34,246 bases of DNA, from the NCBI GenBank assembly GCA_035293045.1, contig DATDOY010000155.1, positions 1 through 34,246 on the forward strand, written 5' to 3'. The position numbers and the translations under genes were made by a program. The DNA is from DATDOY01 sp035293045 (GTDB lineage: Bacteria; Actinomycetota; Acidimicrobiia; IMCC26256; JACPCJ01). Shown here piece after piece: positions 1 to 6,739 of the stretch. Position 1 is the first letter of the stretch; each line of letters begins with the position of its first letter. The notes under the pieces are model-generated. The model did not search any database. It was given only the letters and a program-made list of their open reading frames with translations, and was not told the origin of the DNA.

Positions 1-416
1 ACCCAGCCGTCGGCGTAGAACTTCACCCCGACGACCTCGAGCCACGGGTCACCGAGTCGGGAGGGCATGGCCGCTTCGGCGAGGCCGCTGGCGACGAGGA
101 TGCGCACGCGGGTGGGGAGAGGCCCGCGTTCACGGAGCGTCCGCAGCGCGTCGAGGTGCGAAGGGTCGAGCAGGCCCGCCTCGGTGACCTCGACGAGCCC
201 GGCGCGCGCGGCGGTCTCGAGGATCCGGTGGATGCGCTCGGGGAGGTCGGGCCCGGCGGGCTCTGGAGCCTCGTCCATCGGGGTGCTGCCGCGGGCGGCG
301 ACGTCGCGGTGCCAGGCGCCGATGCTGCCGGGGTCGGCGCGGTCGTAGGGAGCCTGCGGCACGCCGCCGTAGCGCACGAGGTGCGCATGATGATCGACGA
401 AGCCGGGGATCCGCAC
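1..416 (-). CDS. Amidohydrolase family protein (Amidohydro_3/YtcJ-like), partial
   Basis: Only the first 138 codons lie in the window; the gene continues past the left edge. Translation from GTG at 416-414 opens with RIPGFVDHHAHLVRYGG. PGFVDHHAHL is the strand-1 His-x-His metal motif of the amidohydrolase superfamily, and the visible part ends with VVGVKFYADGW, like the VKIFADG segment of YtcJ-type Amidohydro_3 enzymes. Such enzymes are zinc- or metal-dependent cytoplasmic hydrolases of amide-like bonds; the substrate here is unknown. An in-frame TGA at 443-441 means nothing longer than this start is possible. The protein therefore begins directly at the barrel, without the usual N-terminal beta-sandwich half. 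A TACTCT hexamer lies 6 nt upstream of the GTG, suggesting a leaderless mRNA. It is divergent from the SDR gene at 456. Confidence 0.75.
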   Translation of the reverse strand, partial: MRIPGFVDHHAHLVRYGGVPQAPYDRADPGSIGAWHRDVAARGSTPMDEAPEPAGPDLPERIHRILETAARAGLVEVTEAGLLDPSHLDALRTLRERGPLPTRVRILVASGLAEAAMPSRLGDPWLEVVGVKFYADGW

Positions 417-422
417 GTGCGC

Positions 423-428
423 AGAGTA
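423..428 (-). promoter_or_regulatory. Candidate -10 (TACTCT), leaderless amidohydrolase
   Basis: TACTCT on the minus strand lies 6 nt before the GTG at 416, with no Shine-Dalgarno in between. It fits the TANNNT actinobacterial -10 seen before many first genes in this window. No convincing -35 was found. Confidence 0.4.
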
Positions 429-455
429 CCGACGGTGTGATCAAGTACCGCCTCG

Positions 456-1247
456 ATGGGATCTCTCGAGGCCGGATCACTGAAAGGTCGAGTGGCGATC
501 GTGACCGGGGCCGGGCAGGGCCTCGGACGCTCGCACGCCCTCGCGCTCGCCGCCGAGGGCGCGGCCGTGCTCGTCAATGACGTCGACGCCGGCATGGCGT
601 CGGCCACCGTGCACGAGATCCGCGAGGCCGGCGGCGAGGCCGAGGGGGACGGCATCGGCCTTTCGACCGTCGCCCACGGTGCGGCGCTCGTGGAACGCGC
701 CGTCGAGTCGCTCGGCCGGGTCGACATCGTCGTCAACAACGCCGGAATCAGTCGTCCGTCGCCGGCCGAGGATCTCGACGACCCGGGCCTCGACCTCCAT
801 CTCGGGGTGCATCTGCGGGCGACCGTTGGCACGACTGCGGCGGCGCTCCCGCTCATGCGGGCGCAGGGCTACGGACGGGTGATCAACACCGTTTCCGGCC
901 ACGGACTCGAGCCGCTCCACCCCCACAGCGCGGCGTACGCGGCGGCCAAGGCCGCCGTGTTCGGGTTCACCCGCGCCGCCGCACTCGAGGTGGGGGAAGG
1001 GACGACGGTCAACGCGGTGGCGCCGCTCGCGTACACCCGCATGTCGGAGGCGTATCTCTCACGCATCGAAGGGGCGGAGGCGCGGTACGCAACGAAGCAT
1101 GTTTCCCTGGTGGTGGTGTGGCTGTGCTCGCAGGAGTGGGGAGGGGTGAACGGCCACGTGTTGCGGGTGGAGGGCGAGATGATCGGCGCGTACAAGGTGC
1201 AGGCAGGCCCGCTCGTGGCGTTCGACCGGGTCTCGGAGATCTTGTGA
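456..1247 (+). CDS. SDR family NAD(P)-dependent oxidoreductase, hydroxyacyl-CoA dehydrogenase-like
   Basis: This 263-residue classical short-chain dehydrogenase has the cofactor motif TGAGQGLG at 17-24, NNAG at 94-97, a Ser near 147 and the catalytic YAAAK at 161-165. The segment VNAVAPLAYTRMSEAY resembles the peroxisomal MFE-2/HSD17B4 hydroxyacyl-CoA dehydrogenase branch, where APNAGSRM is typical, so a 3-hydroxyacyl-CoA substrate is plausible (inference). The acidic NDVD after the second strand suggests preference for NAD over NADP. The start ATG 456 lies 39 nt from the divergent amidohydrolase start; no good Shine-Dalgarno is visible. Its stop lies inside the first copy of an 18-bp direct repeat whose second copy carries the start of the next SDR, so the two genes are probably co-transcribed. 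Confidence 0.88.
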   Translation: MGSLEAGSLKGRVAIVTGAGQGLGRSHALALAAEGAAVLVNDVDAGMASATVHEIREAGGEAEGDGIGLSTVAHGAALVERAVESLGRVDIVVNNAGISRPSPAEDLDDPGLDLHLGVHLRATVGTTAAALPLMRAQGYGRVINTVSGHGLEPLHPHSAAYAAAKAAVFGFTRAAALEVGEGTTVNAVAPLAYTRMSEAYLSRIEGAEARYATKHVSLVVVWLCSQEWGGVNGHVLRVEGEMIGAYKVQAGPLVAFDRVSEIL

Positions 1248-1278
1248 TCGACAGAGGACGGGAGATCTTGTGATCGAC
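1235..1278 (+). repeat. 18-bp direct repeat, 26-bp period, at SDR gene junction
   Basis: GGAGATCTTGTGATCGAC occurs at 1235-1252 and again at 1261-1278. The first copy holds the stop (TGA 1245-1247) of the upstream SDR; the second holds the GTG start (1270) of the downstream SDR. In the first copy a GTG at 1244 overlaps that TGA and opens only a 9-codon frame. A 26-bp tandem duplication that separated an ancestral GTGA stop/start overlap explains this. Confidence 0.85.
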
Positions 1279-2046
1279 CTCGGGCTGGAAGGGAAGGCGG
1301 CGCTTGTCGCGGGCGCCGGCCAGGGAATCGGCCGGGCGACGTCGTTGTTGTTGGCGAGCGCCGGCGCGTCGGTGGCGTGCATGGACGTCGACGGGGAGCG
1401 GCGCGACGCGGTCGTCGAAGAGATCCGTAGCCGCGGTGGAGAGGCGGTGGCGGTCGCCGGGAATCTGCTCGAGCGCCCCGACGTTCGCGGGGCGGTGGCC
1501 ACCACCATCGACGCGTTCGGCGGCATCGACGTCGCCGTCGACATTGTGGGCGTGGCCCGATGGAACCGGGCCCTCGACCTCACCGACGAGGACTGGGACG
1601 CCAGCTTCGACCTTGTCCTGCGCCACCTGTTTTTCCTGGCGCAAGAGAGCGGCCGGGCGATGGTCGAGAACGGCGGCGGCTCGATCGTGTCGATCGCATC
1701 GGTGAGCGGTCTGTTTGCCGCGCCGACCCACGCCGCGTACGGCGCCGCCAAGGCCGGGCTCATCTCGCTGACCAAGACGTTTGCCGTCGAGCTCGCGCCC
1801 CACGGGGTGCGGGTCAACGCGGTGGCGCCCGGCGCGGTGCGCACGCCCCGCGTGTTGGAGCGGCTGACGCCCGAGCGCGAGGCGGAGTCGTCGAAGTCGA
1901 TCCCGCTCGGGCGGATGGCCGAGCCCGACGACATCGCCAAGGCCGTCCTCTTCCTCTGCTCGGATCTGGCCTCCTACGTGACCGGCCAAACCCTCGTGGT
2001 CGATGGCGGCGCCTCGGTGAAGTTCCCCCTCAGCCTCGGCAGCTGA
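1270..2046 (+). CDS. SDR family oxidoreductase (FabG-like)
   Basis: A 258-residue classical SDR. The glycine motif is AGAGQGIG at 14-21 (Ala replaces the usual first Thr). The NNAG motif is replaced by DIVG at 91-94. Ser144, Tyr157 and Lys161 (YGAAK) form the catalytic set. The C-terminal SDLASYVTGQTLVVDGG is the standard ending of FabG-like SDRs. It likely oxidises or reduces a hydroxy/keto substrate with NAD(H), since Asp39 and Asp41 end the second strand; the substrate is unknown. The GTG start at 1270 follows GGAGATCTT, giving a usable Shine-Dalgarno. It is probably the second gene of a two-SDR operon and is followed after 9 nt by a 23-bp-stem palindrome that can end transcription. Confidence 0.87.
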   Translation: MIDLGLEGKAALVAGAGQGIGRATSLLLASAGASVACMDVDGERRDAVVEEIRSRGGEAVAVAGNLLERPDVRGAVATTIDAFGGIDVAVDIVGVARWNRALDLTDEDWDASFDLVLRHLFFLAQESGRAMVENGGGSIVSIASVSGLFAAPTHAAYGAAKAGLISLTKTFAVELAPHGVRVNAVAPGAVRTPRVLERLTPEREAESSKSIPLGRMAEPDDIAKAVLFLCSDLASYVTGQTLVVDGGASVKFPLSLGS

Positions 2047-2055
2047 GACGGCTTC

Positions 2056-2108
2056 CGTGTCTGTGGCGCGTTAGCGGGGATATAGCCCGCTAACGCGCCA
2101 CAGACACG
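2056..2108. terminator. Long perfect palindrome (family A), probable bidirectional terminator
   Basis: Arms 2056-2078 and 2086-2108 pair perfectly over 23 bp with a 7-nt loop. It fills the gap between two convergent genes (stops at 2046 and 2110). The first 19 bases of the outer arm recur exactly at 14528-14546, so this is a repeated element. No T-tract follows on either strand, so terminator function is inference. Confidence 0.7.
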
Positions 2109-2109
2109 C

Positions 2110-3192
2110 CTAGCGGAACGCGGGAATGACCTTTTCCCCGAAGAGGCGGATGCTCTCCATGATGTCCTCGTGGGGGATGGCGCCCACCTGCATGATCCCG
2201 ATGAACTGGTCGATGCCCTGCGCCTCGTACTGCTTCACCGTCTCGATGCAGCTGTCGGGATCTCCGGCGCAGATGACGTGCTTGTCGACCAAGTTGGCGA
2301 TGAGCTTCTCGCGCACCTTCTCCTCGTAGAACATGGCGGAGTCCTCGGCGCGCTTGCGGTAGTCCTTGTAGCCGTCGTACGCGGCGATCTCGCCGAAGTA
2401 CTCGAACAGCTTCCCGAAGTACCAGATGGCGGCGTCGCCGGCGCGCTGTTTGGCGGCGGCGTCGTCCTCACCGACGTGCAGGACCGTGAAGCCCGCCACC
2501 TGCTCGTTCACCACCGCGCTGATGGGCTCGGGGTTCTTGATCGCGTCCCGGTACGTCTTGATCAGTCCCTCGAGCTCGCCCGGTTCGCCGATGGTGAAGC
2601 ACAGGACGCCCAGTCCGTACTTGCCGGCCAGCTCGAACGACGGGGGCGACGTGCACGCCATCCACATCGGCGGGTGCGGCTTCTGGAAGGGCTTGGGCAC
2701 GACGTGACGCGGCGGCATCGAGAAGTACTTGCCCTCGTAGCCCTCGTAGAGGTCCTGGGTCATCATCTTGGGGATCTCGCGCGTGGCCTCTTCCCACATG
2801 CCGCGTGAATCGTCGGGGCTGATGTTGAAGCCGCCCAACTCGGCTTTGGTGATCGAGCGGCCGGTGCCGAACTCGACGCGCCCGTTCGACGCGAGGTCGA
2901 GCATCGACACCCGCTCGGCGACGCGCGCGGGGTGGTTGAACGGGGGCGGCACGAGCACCACGCCGTGGCCGATCCGGAGGCGTTCGGTCTTGGCGGCCAC
3001 CGTCGCCAGGTAGGTCTCGGGCGCCGACGAGTGCGAGAACTCCTTGAGGAAGTGGTGCTCCACCGCCCACACGCCGTCGAAGCCCATCTCCTCGGCGTAC
3101 ACGGCCTGTTCGACGGCTTCGTGGAAGATCTCGTGCTCGCTCTTGTTGAGCTCCGCGGGCATGTCGAGTTCGTACAGCAGCGAGAACTTCAC
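2110..3192 (-). CDS. LLM class flavin-dependent oxidoreductase
   Basis: A 360-residue luciferase-like monooxygenase-family protein. It opens with MKFSLLYELDMP and contains GFDGVWAVEHHF at about 37-48, LRIGHGVVLVPPPFNHP at about 72-88, and the GRVEFGTGRS segment that binds the F420 or FMN phosphate region in this family. Length and motif order match the bacterial luciferase fold (TIM barrel). In Actinobacteria many members use F420 or reduced FMN to oxidise small organics; the substrate is unknown. GTG 3192 was chosen because the family motif starts at once and AGAGAGG lies 5 nt upstream. A perfect 18-bp palindrome at 3221-3238 and a TAACGT hexamer at 3241-3246 (minus strand) suggest control by a dimeric repressor. 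Confidence 0.9.
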   Translation of the reverse strand: MKFSLLYELDMPAELNKSEHEIFHEAVEQAVYAEEMGFDGVWAVEHHFLKEFSHSSAPETYLATVAAKTERLRIGHGVVLVPPPFNHPARVAERVSMLDLASNGRVEFGTGRSITKAELGGFNISPDDSRGMWEEATREIPKMMTQDLYEGYEGKYFSMPPRHVVPKPFQKPHPPMWMACTSPPSFELAGKYGLGVLCFTIGEPGELEGLIKTYRDAIKNPEPISAVVNEQVAGFTVLHVGEDDAAAKQRAGDAAIWYFGKLFEYFGEIAAYDGYKDYRKRAEDSAMFYEEKVREKLIANLVDKHVICAGDPDSCIETVKQYEAQGIDQFIGIMQVGAIPHEDIMESIRLFGEKVIPAFR

Positions 3193-3220
3193 AGAGACCT
3201 CTCTCGATTCGGGTCAGAAA

Positions 3221-3238
3221 CCTGACACGCGTGTCAGG
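3221..3238. promoter_or_regulatory. Palindromic operator TGACACGCGTGTCA
   Basis: CCTGACACGCGTGTCAGG is a perfect 18-bp inverted repeat 28 nt upstream of the LLM start. A near-identical site, TGACACGAGTGTCA, lies at 29575-29588 between an acyl-CoA dehydrogenase and an SDR. The size and symmetry suit a TetR-type dimer; no such regulator is encoded in the window. Confidence 0.6.
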
Positions 3239-3301
3239 AAACGTTAGCGGCGGAATGGGACCCAAGGCCAGCGCGCGGCCCGCCTCGGGTGCTGTCGGCG
3301 G

Positions 3302-4060
3302 TCAGTCCAGAATGGTCGGGTCGAGCCGCAGCTCGCGGCGCACCATCGCTTCCCAGAGGCCGGGGAAGCCGACGGGCGTGTCGAAGAGGCTGCCGAACGA
3401 TCGCGCGACCTCGGGGCGCAGCTCGACGCCGTTGCCGAGCGCCTCGGTGCGCCACGCGTTCCGGCACCGCCACTCCAGTGTGGAGGCGCGGTGGTAGGCC
3501 TTCGCGACGCTCTCGGCGACGACGAACACCCCATGGTTGGCGAGCAACGCCACCGGCTTGTCGCCGAGGGCTTCGACGCACGCCTTGGCGTTGGCGATGT
3601 CCTGTACGGGCCCGTCGAACTCGTCGTGCAACGCGATGTCGTCGATCAGCTCCGCCGACGTCTGGTCGTAGATGGGCGGGATGCGCTGGACGTTGCACCA
3701 AATCGTTCCCCACACGGGGTGATTGTGGACGGCCCACCGGACGTCGTGACGCGCCTTGTGCAGTTCGGTGTGGAGCGTGATGGCGGGGGTGACCGTCCAC
3801 TTCCCTTCGAGGGGACGCGCGTCGAGGTCGATGCGCATGACGTCGGACGCCCGCATCTCGTCCCAGGGCAACCCGAACGGGTTGCACAGCAGCGTGCCGT
3901 CGTCGTCCCGGTAGGTGATGTGACCCGACAGGTGGTCGTCGTATCCCTCCCGCCACAGCATCCGGGCCAGCAACGCCACTTCCTGATGGGGCGTGAGCTC
4001 CGGGATGGCCGGCGCCATCGGGTTGTTGCGCAGGTTCAGGGTCTCTTCGGTCTTCGCCAT
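3302..4060 (-). CDS. Class II aldolase/adducin family protein
   Basis: A 252-residue protein with the family's ordered motifs: HLSGHITYR at 43-51, HTELHKAR at 97-104 (Glu99 in the place of the catalytic acid of FucA-type aldolases), VHNHPVWG at 111-118 (His112 and His114 as zinc ligands) and LLANHGVFV at 172-180 (His176 as third ligand). Known members are zinc-dependent fuculose-phosphate-type aldolases, ribulose-phosphate epimerases and decarboxylases; the substrate here is not predictable. It starts 48 nt after the Memo-AMMECR1 stop in the same direction, so it may be the last gene of the AmmeMemoRadiSam transcript. GACAAT sits 6 nt before the ATG and could instead be its own -10. Confidence 0.87.
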   Translation of the reverse strand: MAKTEETLNLRNNPMAPAIPELTPHQEVALLARMLWREGYDDHLSGHITYRDDDGTLLCNPFGLPWDEMRASDVMRIDLDARPLEGKWTVTPAITLHTELHKARHDVRWAVHNHPVWGTIWCNVQRIPPIYDQTSAELIDDIALHDEFDGPVQDIANAKACVEALGDKPVALLANHGVFVVAESVAKAYHRASTLEWRCRNAWRTEALGNGVELRPEVARSFGSLFDTPVGFPGLWEAMVRRELRLDPTILD

Positions 4061-4108
4061 GGCCCCATTGTCGCGGTTGCCCGGCGCCGGGGCCAGAACG
4101 TGGGGCGG

Positions 4109-5470
4109 CTACTCGAAGTGCTGGACGCGGAATCGATACACGGCGAGCGTGGCGCTCCAACGGTCGGCGGCCAGTCCGGCCTTGTGCTTCAGGCGGCCCA
4201 CGAACTCGGCCGGGTCGGGGAGTTGGTCCCACACTTGAGGCAGGAAGACCCCCCGCGCCCCGTTCCGGTCGGTGAGGACGAGCCCGTCGTGGTGCGGAGT
4301 CAGCGCGGTGAGGAGCTCCGTCTCGTCGGCGACGAGGAGGCGCTCGAGCGGCGACAGCACCGACACCGACAGGCTGATCGCGGGGAGCTCGGCGGCCGTC
4401 AGCGGCGGGAAACGCGGGTCGGCGAAGGCGGCGTTGTGGGCCGCTCGGGCGACGGCCCGGGCGAGGGGCGACACCCCCTCGATCCCGCCGACACACCCGC
4501 GGAGCGCCCCGTCGACGTGGAGCGTGACGAAGGCGGCCTGGCGCTCCTCGAGACGCTCGGGGAGCTCGGTGAGCGCGATCTCGTCGGCAACGCCCCCGCG
4601 CGTTCCGAGTTCCACGGTGCTGGCGGCGAGCCGCAAGAGGAGCTGCCCCTCTTCGTCCGTCACCGGGGCGAGTGCATGGTCCACAATGGCCCACGAGCCG
4701 TAGCCCACGACTCGATCGCGCCCGCCCTGGGTGTCGCCGGAGTTGCGTACGTCGAGGGTGACGGCGCGCAATCCGCGTCGGCGGGCGGCGAGCAGGAGTC
4801 CCATCACGGGCCGCACACCGCACGCGCTCTCGCGCCGGAGATCTTCCGGGCGCAGGTGCTCGATCGCCCTGGTCGTCCGCTCGTCGAGGGAGCGGGCGTC
4901 GTCATACGCCAGGTAGTGGCTGAGGTCGGAGCTGACGACGACGAGCGTTTCGTCGCCGCCCCAACATCGCTCGATCAGGTCGGCCACCTCGTCGGCCGAC
5001 GCATTGCCGACGGCGACCGGGAGCACCTCGATCTCCGGTCCGAGGACCCGCATGAGGAACGGCAGGTGCACCTCGAGGCTGTGCTCGGGCGCGTGGGGAC
5101 CGTCGTCGACGACGACCCGGGGAAGGTGCGCCACCAACGCGCGGGCCGCGGCGTCGACGCGGACGTGCCCCAATGGGGTTTCGAACGCGTCGACGCTCGG
5201 GACGGCGAGACCTTCGACGGCGACGCGGTGGGCGGGACCGAGCAGCACGACGCGGCGCACGGTTCCGCGGAGCGCCCGGAGTCCCGCGTATGCCGTCGCC
5301 GCCACGCCGGCGGAGTAGCGGTACCCGGCGTGCGGGGCGATGACGGCCTTGGGGCGGAGCCCATGATCGGTCGCCGCGTCGAGATACGCGTCGACTTCGG
5401 CCGCGAGGACGGCAGCGTCGTTGGGGTAGAAGACCCCCGACACCGCCGCCGGCCGAACCGCGAGGCTCAT
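4109..5470 (-). CDS. amrB: AmmeMemoRadiSam proteins B and A fused (Memo-AMMECR1)
   Basis: A 453-residue two-domain fusion. Residues 1-265 are a Memo domain (AmrB): IAPHAGYRYS around 44-53 with His47, LLGPAH ending at His81, EHSLEVHLPFL at 129-139, SSDLSHY at 180-186 with His185, and ESACGVRP with Cys217. These match the His-His-His-Cys metal set described for human MEMO1. Residues about 275-453 are an AMMECR1 domain (AmrA) with LRGCVGGIEG at 323-332 and NAAFADPRFPPLT at 346-358. The biochemical role of the system is unknown in bacteria. The radical SAM partner is encoded just upstream with an 18-nt gap. In many genomes A and B are separate genes, so the fusion supports physical contact. Confidence 0.93.
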   Translation of the reverse strand: MSLAVRPAAVSGVFYPNDAAVLAAEVDAYLDAATDHGLRPKAVIAPHAGYRYSAGVAATAYAGLRALRGTVRRVVLLGPAHRVAVEGLAVPSVDAFETPLGHVRVDAAARALVAHLPRVVVDDGPHAPEHSLEVHLPFLMRVLGPEIEVLPVAVGNASADEVADLIERCWGGDETLVVVSSDLSHYLAYDDARSLDERTTRAIEHLRPEDLRRESACGVRPVMGLLLAARRRGLRAVTLDVRNSGDTQGGRDRVVGYGSWAIVDHALAPVTDEEGQLLLRLAASTVELGTRGGVADEIALTELPERLEERQAAFVTLHVDGALRGCVGGIEGVSPLARAVARAAHNAAFADPRFPPLTAAELPAISLSVSVLSPLERLLVADETELLTALTPHHDGLVLTDRNGARGVFLPQVWDQLPDPAEFVGRLKHKAGLAADRWSATLAVYRFRVQHFE

Positions 5471-5488
5471 CGTCGTCCGTCCCTCAGC

Positions 5489-6592
5489 TCAGGGCCGGTA
5501 GTCCGCCAGCCGTACGGGAATGCGGCGACGGTTCCACACCCCCGGCGGACCCTCGAAGACGCCCGGGATCGCGACGCCGCACTCGTGGCAGTGGCCCGCG
5601 TCGTCGAGCCGATACGCACCGAGCACGTACCAGTCGCGTTCGATCACGAGGGTCCCGCACTCGGGGCACGACGTGCTCCCGCCCTCGGTGTCGTGGACGT
5701 TCCCCGTGTAGACGTAGCGGAGCCCCTTCGAGCGGGCGATGATCCGCGCTCGCGTCAATGTCGACGCCGGCGTGCGTTGGATGTCGGTCATCTTGAAGTC
5801 GGGGTGGAAGGCGGTGAAATGGAGCGGGACGTCGACGCCGAGGTGCTCAGCGATCCACTCGCATTCGGCGTGGATCTCGGCGTCGGAGTCGTTCTTCCCA
5901 GGGATCAGCAGCGTCGTGATCTCGAACCATACGTCGGTCTCCTGGCGGAGATACATGAGCGTGTCGAGCACCGGTTGGAGATCGCCGCCGCACACATGGC
6001 GGTAGAAATCTTGCGTGAAGCCCTTGAGGTCGACGTTGGCGGCGTCCATGTGGGAGTAGAACTCGCGTCGCGGCTCGTCGCAGATGTAGCCCGCAGTGAC
6101 GGCCACCGACTTCACCCCCACCTCGCGACACGCGTCGGCCACGTCCATGGCGTATTCCATGAAGATGGTCGGATCGTTGTAGGTGAAGGCGACGGAGCGA
6201 CATTCGAGTTCTCGTGCGGCGGCGGCCAGCGTCGTAGGCGACGCCTCATCGGCGAGGGTGTCGATTTCCTTCGACTTGGAGATGTCCCAGTTCTGACAGA
6301 ACCGGCACGCGAGGTTGCATCCGGCCGTCCCGAACGAGAGCACCGTCGAGCCCGGAAGGAAGTGATTGAGGGGTTTCTTCTCGATGGGGTCGACGCAGAA
6401 CCCGCTCGAGCGGCCGTAGCTCCGCAACACCACCTGGTCTTGTTCGCGCATTCGGACGAAGCAGAGTCCGCGCTGGCCTTCGCGTAGCTTGCATTCGCGC
6501 GGGCACACGTCGCACTGGATGCGGCCGTCGTCGAGCGCGTGCCAGTACTTCGTCGGGACGACGGTGGGATCGTCGGCCAGTGCTGCGCGCAC
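5489..6592 (-). CDS. amrS: AmmeMemoRadiSam system radical SAM enzyme
   Basis: About 367 residues with the radical SAM motif GCNLACRFCQNWDIS (CxxxCxxC), which reductively cleaves S-adenosylmethionine at a 4Fe-4S cluster. The N-terminus carries CDVCPRECKLREGQRGLC, a second Cys cluster typical of this family and of pyruvate-formate-lyase activase relatives. The C-terminus adds two CxxCG pairs (CPECG and CHECG) that look like a small metal-binding knuckle. The start was set at GTG 6592-6590: AGGAGGTGA at 6606-6598 is a perfect Shine-Dalgarno 5 nt before it, whereas the GTG at 6601 lies inside that sequence. First gene of the cassette, divergent from the amidohydrolase at 6740. The target, probably a protein or small molecule handled with Memo-AMMECR1, is unknown. 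Confidence 0.93.
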   Translation of the reverse strand: MRAALADDPTVVPTKYWHALDDGRIQCDVCPRECKLREGQRGLCFVRMREQDQVVLRSYGRSSGFCVDPIEKKPLNHFLPGSTVLSFGTAGCNLACRFCQNWDISKSKEIDTLADEASPTTLAAAARELECRSVAFTYNDPTIFMEYAMDVADACREVGVKSVAVTAGYICDEPRREFYSHMDAANVDLKGFTQDFYRHVCGGDLQPVLDTLMYLRQETDVWFEITTLLIPGKNDSDAEIHAECEWIAEHLGVDVPLHFTAFHPDFKMTDIQRTPASTLTRARIIARSKGLRYVYTGNVHDTEGGSTSCPECGTLVIERDWYVLGAYRLDDAGHCHECGVAIPGVFEGPPGVWNRRRIPVRLADYRP

Positions 6593-6597
6593 GACGC

Positions 6598-6606
6598 TCA
6601 CCTCCT
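6598..6606 (-). promoter_or_regulatory. Perfect Shine-Dalgarno deciding the amrS start
   Basis: AGGAGGTGA on the minus strand is fully complementary to the 16S rRNA 3' end and lies 5 nt before GTG 6592 (8 nt from AGGAGG). A GTG at 6601 overlaps it and is therefore unlikely to be the start. Confidence 0.7.
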
Positions 6607-6682
6607 CCGACCCAGGCTAACGCCGGAGGAGGCCTCCGTCGGCGCTGCCTCGACCGTCTCGGCGCCGCGTCGCCCGGATGGA

Positions 6683-6721
6683 GTGCGCACCACTTCGCAC
6701 ATGGGGCGACGCTTTACGCAC
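6683..6721. repeat. Degenerate palindrome related to the 32829-32875 element
   Basis: Arms 6683-6700 and 6704-6721 match at 12 of 18 positions around ATG. The right arm GCGACGCTTTACGCAC differs at one base from GCGACGTTTTACGCAC in the perfect palindrome at 32829-32875. Both copies lie between divergent genes. The arm similarity is clear; the palindrome is weak. Confidence 0.35.
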
Positions 6722-6739
6722 GCCCCGGGGGGTGCGACC

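Noticed and set aside
2056..2108. CRISPR repeat or mobile-element end
   Set aside because: Copies are solitary, not regularly spaced, have no spacers, and no cas or transposase gene is near.
3491..6487. A 998-codon open frame on the plus strand
   Set aside because: It lies opposite the aldolase, Memo-AMMECR1 and radical SAM genes, whose motifs are unmistakable. Its translation is Arg/Val/Gly-rich without family motifs. Long antisense frames are expected in high-G+C DNA.
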